Source: Thiopseudomonas sp.
Lineage (GTDB): Bacteria > Pseudomonadota > Gammaproteobacteria > Pseudomonadales > Pseudomonadaceae
Assembly (NCBI GenBank): GCA_023228985.1
Contig: JALOAC010000025.1
Span: 1-38,986, forward strand
Reading direction: 5' to 3'
DNA: 38,986 nucleotides
The notes under the pieces were generated by a model, which made no database searches, had not been told where the DNA came from, and saw only the letters and a program-made list of their open reading frames with translations. Positions within the stretch are counted from its first letter, which is position 1. Each line of letters opens with the position of its first letter. Shown here piece by piece: positions 1 through 7,776 of the stretch. Both the position numbers and the translations under genes were made by a program.

Positions 1-108
1 TGGACTTGCAGTGAGTGTGGTGTCACTCACGACCGCGACATCAATGCGGCCAAGAACATTCTTGCGGTCGGGCATGGCCGTCCTGTAGAGGGAATCCCCG
101 TCCTTTAG
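1..108 (+). pseudogene. tnpB: 3' end of an IS200/IS605-family tnpB (partial at window edge)
   Basis: The window opens inside an open frame whose last 35 residues read WTCSECGVTHDRDINAAKNI and then a short tail ending at TAG 106-108. The CxxC pair is the second half of the TnpB zinc ribbon, and HDRDINAA carries the last RuvC-type catalytic Asp. In the family TnpB is an RNA-guided nuclease encoded by IS200/IS605 elements. Only the C-terminus is visible, so I cannot say whether the full gene upstream is intact. The stop codon lies inside the element's end hairpin, as is usual in this family. Confidence 0.85.
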
Positions 109-125
109 GGCGGGGAGGATGTCAA
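91..125 (+). mobile_element. Right-end hairpin of the IS200/IS605-type element
   Basis: CCCCGTCC (96-103), loop TTTA (104-107) and GGGCGGGG (108-115) form an 8-bp stem with one T-G wobble at the sixth pair, followed by AGGATGTCAA. In IS200/IS605 elements such subterminal hairpins are recognised by the Y1 transposase, and the right end is also the 3' part of the omega RNA of TnpB. The exact element boundary is not certain; it is probably a few bases after the hairpin. An almost identical hairpin lies at 38888-38908. Confidence 0.7.
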
Positions 126-316
126 AGAAAATAAAGATATGGATGATTTCTTGGGATTCGTTAGAAATGAACTGGGAGAAGTCCAGACAGGGTTATGAAG
201 CAAAAAGCATAGTTGATTATGAGCGAGTAGGTGAGCTGGCAAAAACACAAAGGCGCTTGCTACCTTTGAAAGCGTTTCATATAATTGAAAGCATAGACTA
301 CATTAGGAGGGTTTGA
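119..316 (+). CDS. Doubtful small ORF (65 aa) between tnpB end and antitoxin
   Basis: An open frame starts inside the presumed IS end (ATG at 119) and runs to TGA at 314-316. I recognise no domain. A good sigma70-type promoter for the downstream toxin-antitoxin pair (257-285) lies inside it, and no convincing ribosome-binding site precedes it. It may be a chance frame or the remnant of a gene cut by the transposon insertion. Confidence 0.15.
   Translation: MSKKIKIWMISWDSLEMNWEKSRQGYEAKSIVDYERVGELAKTQRRLLPLKAFHIIESIDYIRRV
257..290 (+). promoter_or_regulatory. Candidate sigma70 promoter and operator of the toxin-antitoxin operon
   Basis: TTGCTA (257-262), a 17-nt spacer and a perfect TATAAT (280-285) precede the antitoxin start by about 33 nt. 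The -10 box is bracketed by the inverted repeat TTTCA (275-279) / TGAAA (286-290). An operator overlapping the -10 is what is expected for autoregulation by a ribbon-helix-helix antitoxin. The operator role is inference. Confidence 0.55.
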
Positions 317-318
317 TT

Positions 319-570
319 ATGGGAGTGCGAGCAGTAACAGTTCGGGACGTTCCCGAAGAGGTACACAGAGCGATTCGAGTCCGAGCAGCACAGCACGGTA
401 GATCACTTCAGGCGGAAATGCTGGCCATTTTTGAGCAGGCAGTAAAACCTGAAGGGCGCGTCAAGCTGGGTAATCTGTTGGGTGAAATTGGGCGTGAAGT
501 AAAGCTAACTGATGAAGAAGTAGCGGGTTTTGAGCGCGACCACTCACCTGCACGGGCGGCGAATTTTTAA
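319..570 (+). CDS. FitA/VapB-type ribbon-helix-helix antitoxin
   Basis: This 83-aa protein resembles FitA-like antitoxins: an N-terminal beta strand (VRAVTVRDVPEEV), then helices with the pattern RAAQHGRSLQAEMLAI of the Arc/MetJ fold, residues about 4-45. An acidic C-terminal tail (LTDEEVAGFERD) would wrap the toxin. The ATG at 319 is preceded by AGGAGG (305-310) at 8-nt spacing; a TTG two codons upstream is less likely. In the family the antitoxin binds its own promoter and blocks the PIN-domain toxin. The stop overlaps the toxin start (TAATG), so the pair is translationally coupled. Confidence 0.85.
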   Translation: MGVRAVTVRDVPEEVHRAIRVRAAQHGRSLQAEMLAIFEQAVKPEGRVKLGNLLGEIGREVKLTDEEVAGFERDHSPARAANF

Positions 571-995
571 TGATTTTGCTTGATACAAATGTTCTATCTG
601 AACAGTTCCGAGCAAAGCCTGATGAGCGTGTTTTAGCCTGGCTGAACGAGCAGCCACTTGAGACGCTATATCTATCTGCAATGACAGTTGCGGAGATTCG
701 CGCAGGCGTTGCCCTGATGCCTAACGGCAAGCGTAAAAAACTGCTTAGTGAAAGCATTGAAGAGAAGCTGTTGCCGTTGTTTGCGGGGCGTGTATTGCCT
801 TTTGATATGTCTTGCACAAGGGCTTATGCGGATGTACTTGCAACAGCAAAAAAGGCGGGTAGCGGCATTGCAGCGGCAGATGCGGTAATAGCAGCGACAG
901 CGCATGACGGCGGCTTTATGGTTGCAACAAGAGATACGAGCCCGTTTGAAGCGGCAGGTTTGAAAGTTATCAATCCTTGGGAACTGAAAAAATAG
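570..995 (+). CDS. FitB/VapC-type PIN-domain ribonuclease toxin
   Basis: A 141-aa PIN-domain protein opening with MILLDTNVLSE. The acidic metal-binding set of the family is visible: D5, E42 (TVAEIRAG), D104 (IAAADAVIAA) and D122 (ATRDTSPF). Such toxins cleave RNA, in VapC often tRNA or rRNA, and are held inactive by the antitoxin encoded one base upstream. All catalytic positions are present, so it is probably active. FitB and VapC cannot be separated by eye; the antitoxin's resemblance to FitA favours FitAB. The gene ends at a strong bidirectional hairpin shared with nadA. Confidence 0.88.
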   Translation: MILLDTNVLSEQFRAKPDERVLAWLNEQPLETLYLSAMTVAEIRAGVALMPNGKRKKLLSESIEEKLLPLFAGRVLPFDMSCTRAYADVLATAKKAGSGIAAADAVIAATAHDGGFMVATRDTSPFEAAGLKVINPWELKK

Positions 996-1006
996 TGTTC
1001 ATGTAG

Positions 1007-1036
1007 AATTAAGGGGGCGTGTAGCCCCCTTAATTT
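1007..1036. terminator. Bidirectional terminator between toxin gene and nadA
   Basis: A perfect 12-bp stem, AATTAAGGGGGC (1007-1018) and its complement (1024-1035), with a 5-nt loop GTGTA. The A/T-rich outer stem gives a U-rich tail in both directions, and the hairpin sits between convergent genes. Confidence 0.8.
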
Positions 1037-1060
1037 CAGGTGTGTAAGTTTCTTGTTGAC

Positions 1061-2119
1061 TTAGGCGTTACCGGCAACGGCGAGCTTAGCGGCGGCGGTA
1101 AAGTCCAGCATACGCTGTAATGGACGTACAGCTTTGGGGATAAGTGCTGGGTCAACCGTGATTTCATTGCTACCGGTTTGTAAGCTATGCAGCATGGCTT
1201 CCAGAGTGTTCATTGCCATCCATGGGCAGCTGGCGCAACTACGACAGCTGGCACCTTCACCCGCGGTAGGCGCTTCAATAAAGCGTTTGTTCGGGCTCAG
1301 TTGCTGCATCTTATAAAAGATGCCCTTGTCTGTAGCAACAATAAACTCTTGCTGCTCCATTTCTTGTGAGGCTTTAATCAGCTGGCTGGTTGAACCGACC
1401 ACATCCGCCAGTTCAATTACCTGCTCAGGCGATTCAGGGTGAACCAAAACAGCAGCATTGGGGTATAGGGCTTTCATGTCCTCAAGCTGCTTGGTCTTGA
1501 ATTCTTCATGCACGATACAGGCACCGTCCCATAGCAGCATATCGGCGCCGGTTTCGCGCTGAATGTACTTGCCTAGGTGTTTGTCCGGTGCCCACAGAAT
1601 TTTTTCGCCGTTATCCATCAAGCTTTCTACAATTTCTAGCGCGCAACTGGACGTAACCACCCAGTCAGCGCGCGCTTTAACAGCGGCTGAGGTGTTGGCA
1701 TAGACAACAACGGTACGTTCAGGGTGTTGGTCGCAGAAAGCGGAAAACTCTTGTATGGGGCAGCCTAGATCCAGCGAGCAAGTAGCATCAAGCGTTGGCA
1801 TCAAGATGCGTTTTTCAGGGTTAAGGATTTTCGCAGTTTCGCCCATAAAACGTACACCAGCGACCACTAGAGTCTGCGCTGAATGTTGACTACCAAAGCG
1901 TGCCATTTCTAAAGAATCAGCAACGCAGCCGCCGGTATCTTCAGCGAGCTTCTGTAACACAGGGTCACAGTAATAGTGTGCTACAAGTACAGCGTTTTGG
2001 CGCTTGAGTTCAGCTTCGATTTGTTGAATATAATCTGCTTGCTGCTCTGCGCTCAGAGGTTTGATTTGTTTTGCTGCAAGGTGTGCTTGAACTAGAATGC
2101 GTTCAGCAATTTGTGTCAT
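1061..2119 (-). CDS. nadA: Quinolinate synthase A
   Basis: NadA condenses iminoaspartate with dihydroxyacetone phosphate to quinolinate in de novo NAD synthesis, using an oxygen-sensitive [4Fe-4S] cluster. At 352 aa it has normal bacterial length. Cys114 (ATCSLDLGCP), Cys201 (DGACIVHEEF) and Cys298 in the CRSCASCPWM motif match the three cluster ligands of the E. coli enzyme. The motifs AHYYCDP near the N-terminus and HPES near residue 227 are also typical. It is transcribed away from tRNA-Lys and converges on the toxin-antitoxin operon. No nadB or nadC is adjacent. Confidence 0.97.
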   Translation of the reverse strand: MTQIAERILVQAHLAAKQIKPLSAEQQADYIQQIEAELKRQNAVLVAHYYCDPVLQKLAEDTGGCVADSLEMARFGSQHSAQTLVVAGVRFMGETAKILNPEKRILMPTLDATCSLDLGCPIQEFSAFCDQHPERTVVVYANTSAAVKARADWVVTSSCALEIVESLMDNGEKILWAPDKHLGKYIQRETGADMLLWDGACIVHEEFKTKQLEDMKALYPNAAVLVHPESPEQVIELADVVGSTSQLIKASQEMEQQEFIVATDKGIFYKMQQLSPNKRFIEAPTAGEGASCRSCASCPWMAMNTLEAMLHSLQTGSNEITVDPALIPKAVRPLQRMLDFTAAAKLAVAGNA

Positions 2120-2249
2120 CTCTGCCAGTCCTCAATACGCCTAGCGATGCTTTTTAAAGAAAGTGGTTTTAAAAGAGGCGCTAAGTTAACAAGTAAAAGC
2201 TAAGTAAGCAAATAGCTACAGGAAACACCGTAAAATTGCTAAAGGAAAG

Positions 2250-2324
2250 TGGTGGGTCGTGCGGGATTCGAACCTGCGACCAATTGGTTAAAAGCCAACT
2301 GCTCTACCACTGAGCTAACGACCC
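2250..2324 (-). tRNA. tRNA-Lys (anticodon TTT)
   Basis: The reverse complement folds as a 75-nt tRNA: acceptor GGGTCGT paired with ACGACCC, discriminator A and encoded CCA, D-arm AGCTCAGTGGTAGAGC, anticodon loop CTTTTAA, and T-arm with GGTTCGAATCC. In P. aeruginosa the tRNA-Lys next to the tol-pal cluster is a known integration site for genomic islands. Here nadA follows after only about 130 bp, so no island separates them. Confidence 0.97.
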
Positions 2325-2505
2325 AATTTGAAGGGGCGCATAATACGGTATTTTTGGTTTGATGCAAATAAAAGTTTGTTTTTATTTGCACTATTTAAAT
2401 CAAGCCAAGGGTTAAGTGTTCTATAAAATAATTAAATGCCGTCGAATATGAGTTACTAAATGGATAAAAGATAAAACATATCAAGTAGATGGGGCGTTGT
2501 TTAGA

Positions 2506-2539
2506 TATTCTGCGCAGGCAGGCTGGCTGGCGCAGAATA
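2506..2539 (-). terminator. Hairpin downstream of cpoB
   Basis: A perfect 10-bp inverted repeat, TATTCTGCGC (2506-2515) and GCGCAGAATA (2530-2539), lies 12 bases past the cpoB stop. No U-run follows on the minus strand, so it may be a processing or stability hairpin rather than a classical terminator. The remaining sequence to tRNA-Lys (2325-2505) is AT-rich and shows nothing I can name. Confidence 0.4.
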
Positions 2540-2551
2540 GTAGTCTAAGAT

Positions 2552-3265
2552 TTACAGACGCTGTAGATCTTGCTGTGCCAGTTTAGCGGCAGAGCTTCGT
2601 GGATACTGCTCAGTGACCTGTTGCAGTATTACTTTGGCGCGCTCAGGTTGACCCATGCGGCGCTCTACATCGGCTAGTTTGTACATGGAATCAGCAACCT
2701 TGCTGTGATCAGGCCAGTTCTGAATGACGGTAGCAAAAGCTTTGCCTGCTGCTTGGAAGTCCTCTTGGATAAGATGGATTTCACCGAGCCAGTAATACGC
2801 ATTAGCAGCGTACTGTCCGTTGGGGTAGCGGCGTAAAAAACCAGTAAAGGCTTGCTGTGCAGTGTCGAATTCACGTTTGCGAATTAGGCTAAATGCGGCA
2901 TCGTAGAACTCTTGTTCTTTAGCAGGGTCGGCTGACTCTGCAAGAGGCGCAGTCTGTTGTTCGGTTGGCTGGTTGGTTGGTTGCGGTGAGTTTGTTGGTT
3001 CGGCAGTGAAGGTTGTTTGCTCAGCTGCTTGAGCGGTACGCTGCTCGAGAGCTTGGTAACGTTCTAAATTAGTCTGCTCAATTTGCTGTAGCTGGTTTTG
3101 TTGCACTTCCAGCATGCCACGTAGCGTTGCCACTTCTTGCTGTAATTGCTGAAGTTGCATATACAGCTGGCCTTGACTAGAAACCGCTAGTCTTTCATTG
3201 GCATGACTGAGTGCCGAAGCACTCAGTCCAAGCACCAACACCAGAGTAGTTGATAGTTTTTTCAT
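2552..3265 (-). CDS. cpoB: Cell division coordinator CpoB (YbgF), Tol-Pal associated
   Basis: A 237-aa periplasmic protein with a Sec signal peptide (about residues 1-22, ending ALSHA). A Gln-rich coiled coil follows at about 30-75 (QLQQLQQEVATLRGMLEVQQ), then a Thr/Pro/Gln-rich linker and C-terminal TPR repeats from about 120. This is the trimerising coiled-coil plus TPR layout of CpoB, which links TolA and PBP1B and coordinates outer-membrane constriction with septal peptidoglycan synthesis. It starts 4 bases after the pal stop and is the last gene of the tol-pal run. Confidence 0.93.
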   Translation of the reverse strand: MKKLSTTLVLVLGLSASALSHANERLAVSSQGQLYMQLQQLQQEVATLRGMLEVQQNQLQQIEQTNLERYQALEQRTAQAAEQTTFTAEPTNSPQPTNQPTEQQTAPLAESADPAKEQEFYDAAFSLIRKREFDTAQQAFTGFLRRYPNGQYAANAYYWLGEIHLIQEDFQAAGKAFATVIQNWPDHSKVADSMYKLADVERRMGQPERAKVILQQVTEQYPRSSAAKLAQQDLQRL

Positions 3266-3269
3266 TTGA

Positions 3270-3797
3270 TTATTTGCGTAGCTCTACACGGCGGTTTTGT
3301 GACCATGAGCTTTCGTCATGGCCATCAGCTACAGGGCGCTCTTCACCGTAAGATACGAGCTCTAGCTGCGAAGGAGATACACCTTGCAGAACTAAATAAC
3401 GCTGTACAGCCTGTGCACGACGCTCGCCCAGTGCCATGTTGTATTCACGCGTGCCGCGCTCATCGGTGTGGCCTTCGAGCACAACCCGCACACCGCCACG
3501 CTGTAAGTCGCGAGCATGTACGTCTAGGGCGCGTAACGCATCAGGTCTTAGCTCTGAGCTATCGTATGCAAAATAGAATGTTGTCATAGCGCGCAGAGTA
3601 GCTTCATCACCGTAAGCTGAGTCAAACTCGCTGCCAAAACCGCCATCTATGCCGGATTGACCAGCAGTGCCAGTGCTGATACCCGCATTAGGATCGGTAA
3701 TATCAGAATCAGTTTTTCCGCCTTTTCCTGTACAGCCTACAGCAAATACAAGGGCTAAGGATAAAGCTGTTAATTTGCCGTATTTAAGCATGACCAT
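3270..3797 (-). CDS. pal: Peptidoglycan-associated outer-membrane lipoprotein Pal (OprL)
   Basis: A 175-aa lipoprotein with a lipobox ending FAVGC (lipidated Cys22), a Gly/Ser/Asp-rich linker, and an OmpA-C peptidoglycan-binding domain from about residue 70. The domain contains FAYDSSELRPDA and the signature EGHTDERGTREYN, which carries the diaminopimelate-contacting Asp/Arg positions. Pal anchors the outer membrane to peptidoglycan and binds TolB and TolA. The start at 3797 has GGAG 9 nt upstream; a second ATG two codons in is possible. A 78-bp gap separates it from tolB and may hold an internal promoter. Confidence 0.96.
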   Translation of the reverse strand: MVMLKYGKLTALSLALVFAVGCTGKGGKTDSDITDPNAGISTGTAGQSGIDGGFGSEFDSAYGDEATLRAMTTFYFAYDSSELRPDALRALDVHARDLQRGGVRVVLEGHTDERGTREYNMALGERRAQAVQRYLVLQGVSPSQLELVSYGEERPVADGHDESSWSQNRRVELRK

Positions 3798-3875
3798 TTT
3801 TCAAAGCTCCAAACATTATTAGGTTGTAAAGATATGCAGGCATCAATGGTTTTGCCAAGATGCCTGTTAAGGATT

Positions 3876-5174
3876 TCAGTTTAAAAAAGGCGACCAAGCA
3901 GGTTCGCGAATTTCTCCTACGATGCCCGGTAATACTATACGTACCCGACCATTGAGTGAGGCTAACATTAGCACTCCTTTGCCTTGCTGGCGCGTTGCAT
4001 AGATTACCATGCTTCCATTTGGCGCAACAGTGGGGGACTCATCTAAACTTGTGCCGGACAAAATACGTAATCTGTTTTTTTGCAAATCCTGTGCCGCTAC
4101 TTTAAAGACGGTAAAACCATCTTGGCGATGAATCATCACTAGGGTTTTTTCATCGGCTGAAAGCTTAGGGTTGGCGTTGTAGTTACCTACAAAAGTAACC
4201 CGCTGTGCAGTGCCACCATTAATATTCATTTTATAGATTTGTGGCTTACCTGAACGATCAGAAGTGAAGTACAGCGTTTGACCGTCCTTGCCCCAAAAAG
4301 GTTCGGTATCGATGGCCATGTGGTTGGTGACGCGACGTACGGCGCGACTGGCCATATCCATCACATAAATTTCTGGGTTGCCGTCTTTCGACAGTACAAA
4401 AGCAAGTTTACTGGCATCGGGCGACCAAGCCGGTGCGCCATTTAAACCTTCAAAATTAGTGACCTGTTCACGCTTGCCGGTGGCAATTTCCTGGACGTAA
4501 ATGCGTGGGCGCTTCTGTTCAAATGAGACATAGGCAATACGCTTGCCGTCCGGTGCATAGGCCGGCGAGAGAATGGGTTCAGGTGATTGCAGCAGCGTTC
4601 TAGCGCGCGCACCATCATAATCGGCATGGTGCAAGTTATAGTTTTTTGTCCCGTTAGCGTTTTTGCTGGTACTGACAAAGAGAATGCGCGTTGAGAATGA
4701 ACCCTGAGTGCCGGTGATGCTATTAAACACATGATCGGAAATATGGTGAGCTAAATCGCGTAGCTGTTGTTCATTGCCAGTAGTGTTAGCCGAAAATACC
4801 TGTTGTTGCGCGGCTACGTTGTACAGGCCATAGTTAATTTGCATACGGCCATCCGCAAGGCGATTGATGTTACCAATGACTAGATATTGTGCGCCTACTG
4901 CACGCCAGTCGCGGTAAATGATTTCTTCAGCGTGGGCCGGCATGCTGATCATATTGTTGCGGTCAATGGGTGCAAAAAAACCAGAGTTATACAGGTCATC
5001 ACTGACTATTTTTGCGGGATCTTCTGCCAAGGGGCTGGTAGTCCAAGCAAAGGGAACGACAGCAATAGGCATGGCGCGATCTGAACCGCTGGTAATCACC
5101 AGTGGTTGAGCTGCCAGTAGTGAGCTGGTTAACGCAAAAAATGATGCTAAAGCGATGCGTAGAATGGTCTTCAC
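3876..5174 (-). CDS. tolB: Tol-Pal system periplasmic protein TolB
   Basis: A 432-aa periplasmic protein, close to family length. It has a signal peptide (residues about 1-21, ending SLLAA), an N-terminal alpha/beta domain to about 160, and a six-bladed beta-propeller. The propeller shows repeated motifs such as ILSPAYAPDGKRIAYVS, APAWSPDASKLAF and EPFWGKDGQTLYFTSDRSG. TolB binds Pal through the propeller and TolA through the N-terminus. It begins with GTG overlapping the tolA stop (GTGA), which implies translational coupling. Confidence 0.97.
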   Translation of the reverse strand: MKTILRIALASFFALTSSLLAAQPLVITSGSDRAMPIAVVPFAWTTSPLAEDPAKIVSDDLYNSGFFAPIDRNNMISMPAHAEEIIYRDWRAVGAQYLVIGNINRLADGRMQINYGLYNVAAQQQVFSANTTGNEQQLRDLAHHISDHVFNSITGTQGSFSTRILFVSTSKNANGTKNYNLHHADYDGARARTLLQSPEPILSPAYAPDGKRIAYVSFEQKRPRIYVQEIATGKREQVTNFEGLNGAPAWSPDASKLAFVLSKDGNPEIYVMDMASRAVRRVTNHMAIDTEPFWGKDGQTLYFTSDRSGKPQIYKMNINGGTAQRVTFVGNYNANPKLSADEKTLVMIHRQDGFTVFKVAAQDLQKNRLRILSGTSLDESPTVAPNGSMVIYATRQQGKGVLMLASLNGRVRIVLPGIVGEIREPAWSPFLN

Positions 5175-6184
5175 AGGCCTAAGTCCTCGGGTCTAAATGC
5201 CATAGTCAATTGGCGGTAAGTTTTTTCGTAGATGGCGCGGTCTAAGCTTTGAATTTCACGTACACGCCCCACGCTCAAGATAGCAGCCACAGCAGAATTA
5301 TCAAAAGCTTGGTTACCGCTGCTCTTAGAGACAGCAGCCTGTTTAATGGTTCCGTCTGGCAGTATGTCAACACGCACAGTAACCTGCATACCATTGCGCG
5401 CACTAGCTGGGCGTATCCAGTGCGAACTGACTAATTGGATAATCAGGTCATTGATATTGGCAATATCCTGTTCACCTTGCTTATCTGCCATGGCGCGCTG
5501 GTATTGAGTTTCTTGTTGCAACAGCTCAGCCAGTGCGGCGGCTTCTTTATCTTCTTTTGCTTTGCGAGCTGCTTCGCGTGCTTTTTCAGCCGCTAACTTA
5601 GCTGCCTGTTCGGCATCCTTCTTTTTTTGTTCCGCTAGGGCTTTTTGCTTGGCTGCTTCGTCAGCTTTTTTCTTTTCCTCGGCGGCTTTTTTACGCTCCG
5701 CTTCGGCTTTCTCTGCTTTAGCTTTGTCGGCAGCTATTTTCTTGGCGGTTTCCGCTTTTTGTTGCTCTAGCTTGCGTTGTTCAGCTGCTTTTTGTTCGGC
5801 TGCTTTTTGCTCAGTGGCTCGTTTTTGTTCTTCAGCTTTCTTTTTGTCGTCAGCGGCTTTTTTGGCGGCTGCTTGGCGATCTTGCTCGGCTTTGCGCTTG
5901 GCGGCGGCTTCTTGTTCTTGGTTTTTTTTCTGTTCGAGCTGTTCGTGATCAAACTGTTTAGCGGCGGTTTTTTCTGCTTCACCGGCTATTTTTTGTGCGG
6001 TTTGGCTGCTGGCTTGGTTTTGCGATTCCAGCTGATACAAAGTTGCTTTGACAATCGGACGGCTTGGCGGCAAATCCGGTGTGTGTGAATAGCTCACAAA
6101 CAGCAAAGCAAACAGCAGTATGTGCAAGCTAAGAGCCCATAAAATCGGCCAAAAAAGTCTTTTTTTGACGGGTGGCGTACGCAT
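5171..6184 (-). CDS. tolA: Cell envelope integrity protein TolA
   Basis: A 337-aa protein with the classical three-part layout. A single N-terminal membrane anchor lies at about 12-32 (WALSLHILLFALLFVSY). A long Lys/Ala/Glu/Gln-rich helical stalk covers about 75-225, and a C-terminal globular domain covers about 235-337, including WIRPASARNGMQVTVRVDILPDG. TolA spans the periplasm and transmits proton-motive energy from TolQR to Pal/TolB; in other species it is also a receptor for phage and colicins. The repetitive stalk creates long spurious frames on the opposite strand. Its start overlaps the tolR stop by one base (TAATG). Confidence 0.96.
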   Translation of the reverse strand: MRTPPVKKRLFWPILWALSLHILLFALLFVSYSHTPDLPPSRPIVKATLYQLESQNQASSQTAQKIAGEAEKTAAKQFDHEQLEQKKNQEQEAAAKRKAEQDRQAAAKKAADDKKKAEEQKRATEQKAAEQKAAEQRKLEQQKAETAKKIAADKAKAEKAEAERKKAAEEKKKADEAAKQKALAEQKKKDAEQAAKLAAEKAREAARKAKEDKEAAALAELLQQETQYQRAMADKQGEQDIANINDLIIQLVSSHWIRPASARNGMQVTVRVDILPDGTIKQAAVSKSSGNQAFDNSAVAAILSVGRVREIQSLDRAIYEKTYRQLTMAFRPEDLGL

Positions 6185-6648
6185 TAGGGAGCCTCGGTAA
6201 TCAGGCCTACGTCGGTGACACCTGCTTGTTGCAAGCCGCCCATGGCACTCATCACGCTGCCGTAATCTACTTTTTTATCCGCACGTACATACACCTGTAC
6301 TTTTTTCCCCTGCTGAGCATTGGCAGCAAGAATAGCGCTGGCGGCTTTGATCATGTCTGCCAAGCTAACGGCTTTATCTTGTACGGTGTCGACATCAACC
6401 TCGGTGCCGGTCGTCCAGAAATAGCTTTTATCGGCCTTGATGGAGATGGTTAAAATGACGGCGTTATTGTCTTGCGGCAGGGTTTCGCTGCTGACCTGGG
6501 GTAGATCAACCTTAACCCCTTGATTGAGCATGGGTGCGGTGACCATAAAAATGACCAGCAAAACCAGCATGACGTCGATGTAGGGTACGACGTTCATTTC
6601 GGATACGGGTTTTTTGCGGTTGCGGATACGAGCCATGGGATGTCTCAT
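6184..6648 (-). CDS. tolR: Tol-Pal motor protein TolR
   Basis: A 154-aa ExbD/TolR protein with one membrane helix, PYIDVMLVLLVIFMVTAPML, whose Asp is the conserved proton-path residue. A periplasmic domain contains VYVRADKKVDYGSVM. With TolQ it forms the proton channel that energises TolA. Its ATG overlaps the tolQ stop (ATGA). A second ATG four codons in (MARIRNRKKPV, at 6636) matches the usual N-terminus of the family equally well and could be the real start. Confidence 0.95.
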   Translation of the reverse strand: MRHPMARIRNRKKPVSEMNVVPYIDVMLVLLVIFMVTAPMLNQGVKVDLPQVSSETLPQDNNAVILTISIKADKSYFWTTGTEVDVDTVQDKAVSLADMIKAASAILAANAQQGKKVQVYVRADKKVDYGSVMSAMGGLQQAGVTDVGLITEAP

Positions 6649-7340
6649 TGCGCTGGTGTGTGGACGCTGCGATGCAGAATAGCTTGGAACTCATCGGCAA
6701 ACGTATAGTAGCGAGCAATAAGGATTTCAGCGCGGGCTGAAAATCTGTTGTAGGCAACTACGGCCGGAATTGCGGCAAATAGGCCAATGGCTGTGGCAAT
6801 CAACGCTTCAGCAATACCGGGTGCGACTGTGGCTAAGGTGGCTTGTTGCACCTGCGCCAAACCACGGAACGAGTTCATAATACCCCACACAGTACCAAAC
6901 AGACCCACATAAGGGCTGGTGGAACCAACGGTGGCTAGAAAAGGTAGGTTTTGTTCCAGCTTTTCTTCTTCTCTTGAAATGGCTACGCGCATCGCCCGGG
7001 CCACGGCATCCATGATGGCATCGGGTTGCATGTTTTGTTGCTGACGTAAACGGGAGAATTCTTTAAAGCCGGCTTGGAAAATGCGCTCGCTGCCACCGTT
7101 TTCATCGGGCTGACTGTTGGTTTCGCGGTATAAGCGTGACAGGTCGATACCTGACCAAAAGCGCTCATCAAACTGCGTTAGGCTGTTGCGGGCTGCTCTT
7201 AGCATTTGTCCGCGAGAAAAAATGATCACCCAAGAAATGACAGAAGCGGCAACTAATAGCAGCATGACCATTTGCACCAGCAAGCTGGCATTGCTGACTA
7301 GACTCCACATTGACATAGAATCAACTTGATTAGCGCCCAC
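6645..7340 (-). CDS. tolQ: Tol-Pal motor protein TolQ
   Basis: A 231-aa member of the MotA/TolQ/ExbB family with three membrane helices: about 17-37 (LLVQMVMLLLVAASVISWVIIF), about 135-155 and about 170-190. The cytoplasmic segment and the motif GLFGTVWGIMNSFRGLA are signatures of the family. TolQ forms the pentameric ring around TolR that uses proton-motive force. It follows ybgC with a 22-bp gap and heads the tolQRAB overlap chain. Confidence 0.96.
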   Translation of the reverse strand: MGANQVDSMSMWSLVSNASLLVQMVMLLLVAASVISWVIIFSRGQMLRAARNSLTQFDERFWSGIDLSRLYRETNSQPDENGGSERIFQAGFKEFSRLRQQQNMQPDAIMDAVARAMRVAISREEEKLEQNLPFLATVGSTSPYVGLFGTVWGIMNSFRGLAQVQQATLATVAPGIAEALIATAIGLFAAIPAVVAYNRFSARAEILIARYYTFADEFQAILHRSVHTPAQ

Positions 7341-7362
7341 AAGGCCTCCTATCTATTAGTAG

Positions 7363-7776
7363 TTATAAGTTGTTTTGAAACATGTTAAACAATGCGCTGG
7401 GCATTGCTTTGGGTTTAAAGCTGTCTGCTGCAATACAGGCGATGATAAATTGCCCTTCGCAGAGTAGTTTGCCATCACTTACGCGGCTGACCTGTTGCGT
7501 AAATTCAAGCCGTGCGCGCTTTAATTGGCTGACATTGGCCGTGACCTGTAATTCGTCGTCCAGCCGTGCCGGCGCATGATATCTGGCTTGCGCACTATGG
7601 ACTACAAAAAGCGTATTAAGTTGCGCTAATTCCTGCTGGTTAAAACCCAGTGCGCGCAGTCGCTCAGTGCGGGCGCGCTCCATAAATTTCAAATAGTTGA
7701 CGTAATACACCACGCCACCGGCATCGGTGTCTTCGTAATAAACCCGCACGGGCAGAGAAAAGCCGGGCTTAGTCAT
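7363..7776 (-). CDS. ybgC: Tol-Pal-associated acyl-CoA thioesterase YbgC
   Basis: A 137-aa hot-dog-fold thioesterase. The N-terminal signature YYEDTDAGGVVYYVNYLKFMERARTE holds the catalytic Asp of the 4-hydroxybenzoyl-CoA thioesterase family (Asp18). YbgC hydrolyses acyl-CoA or acyl-ACP and is usually the first gene of the tol-pal operon. I chose ATG 7776 (MTKPGFSLPV), which overlaps the ruvB stop by 8 nt, over the longer frame from 7845, whose extra 23 residues lie inside ruvB and look unlike the family. Confidence 0.93.
   Translation of the reverse strand: MTKPGFSLPVRVYYEDTDAGGVVYYVNYLKFMERARTERLRALGFNQQELAQLNTLFVVHSAQARYHAPARLDDELQVTANVSQLKRARLEFTQQVSRVSDGKLLCEGQFIIACIAADSFKPKAMPSALFNMFQNNL

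Noticed and set aside
5562..5948. Long plus-strand frame rich in Ser/Ala/Phe/Cys
   Set aside because: It is the antisense shadow of the Lys/Ala/Glu-rich TolA stalk.
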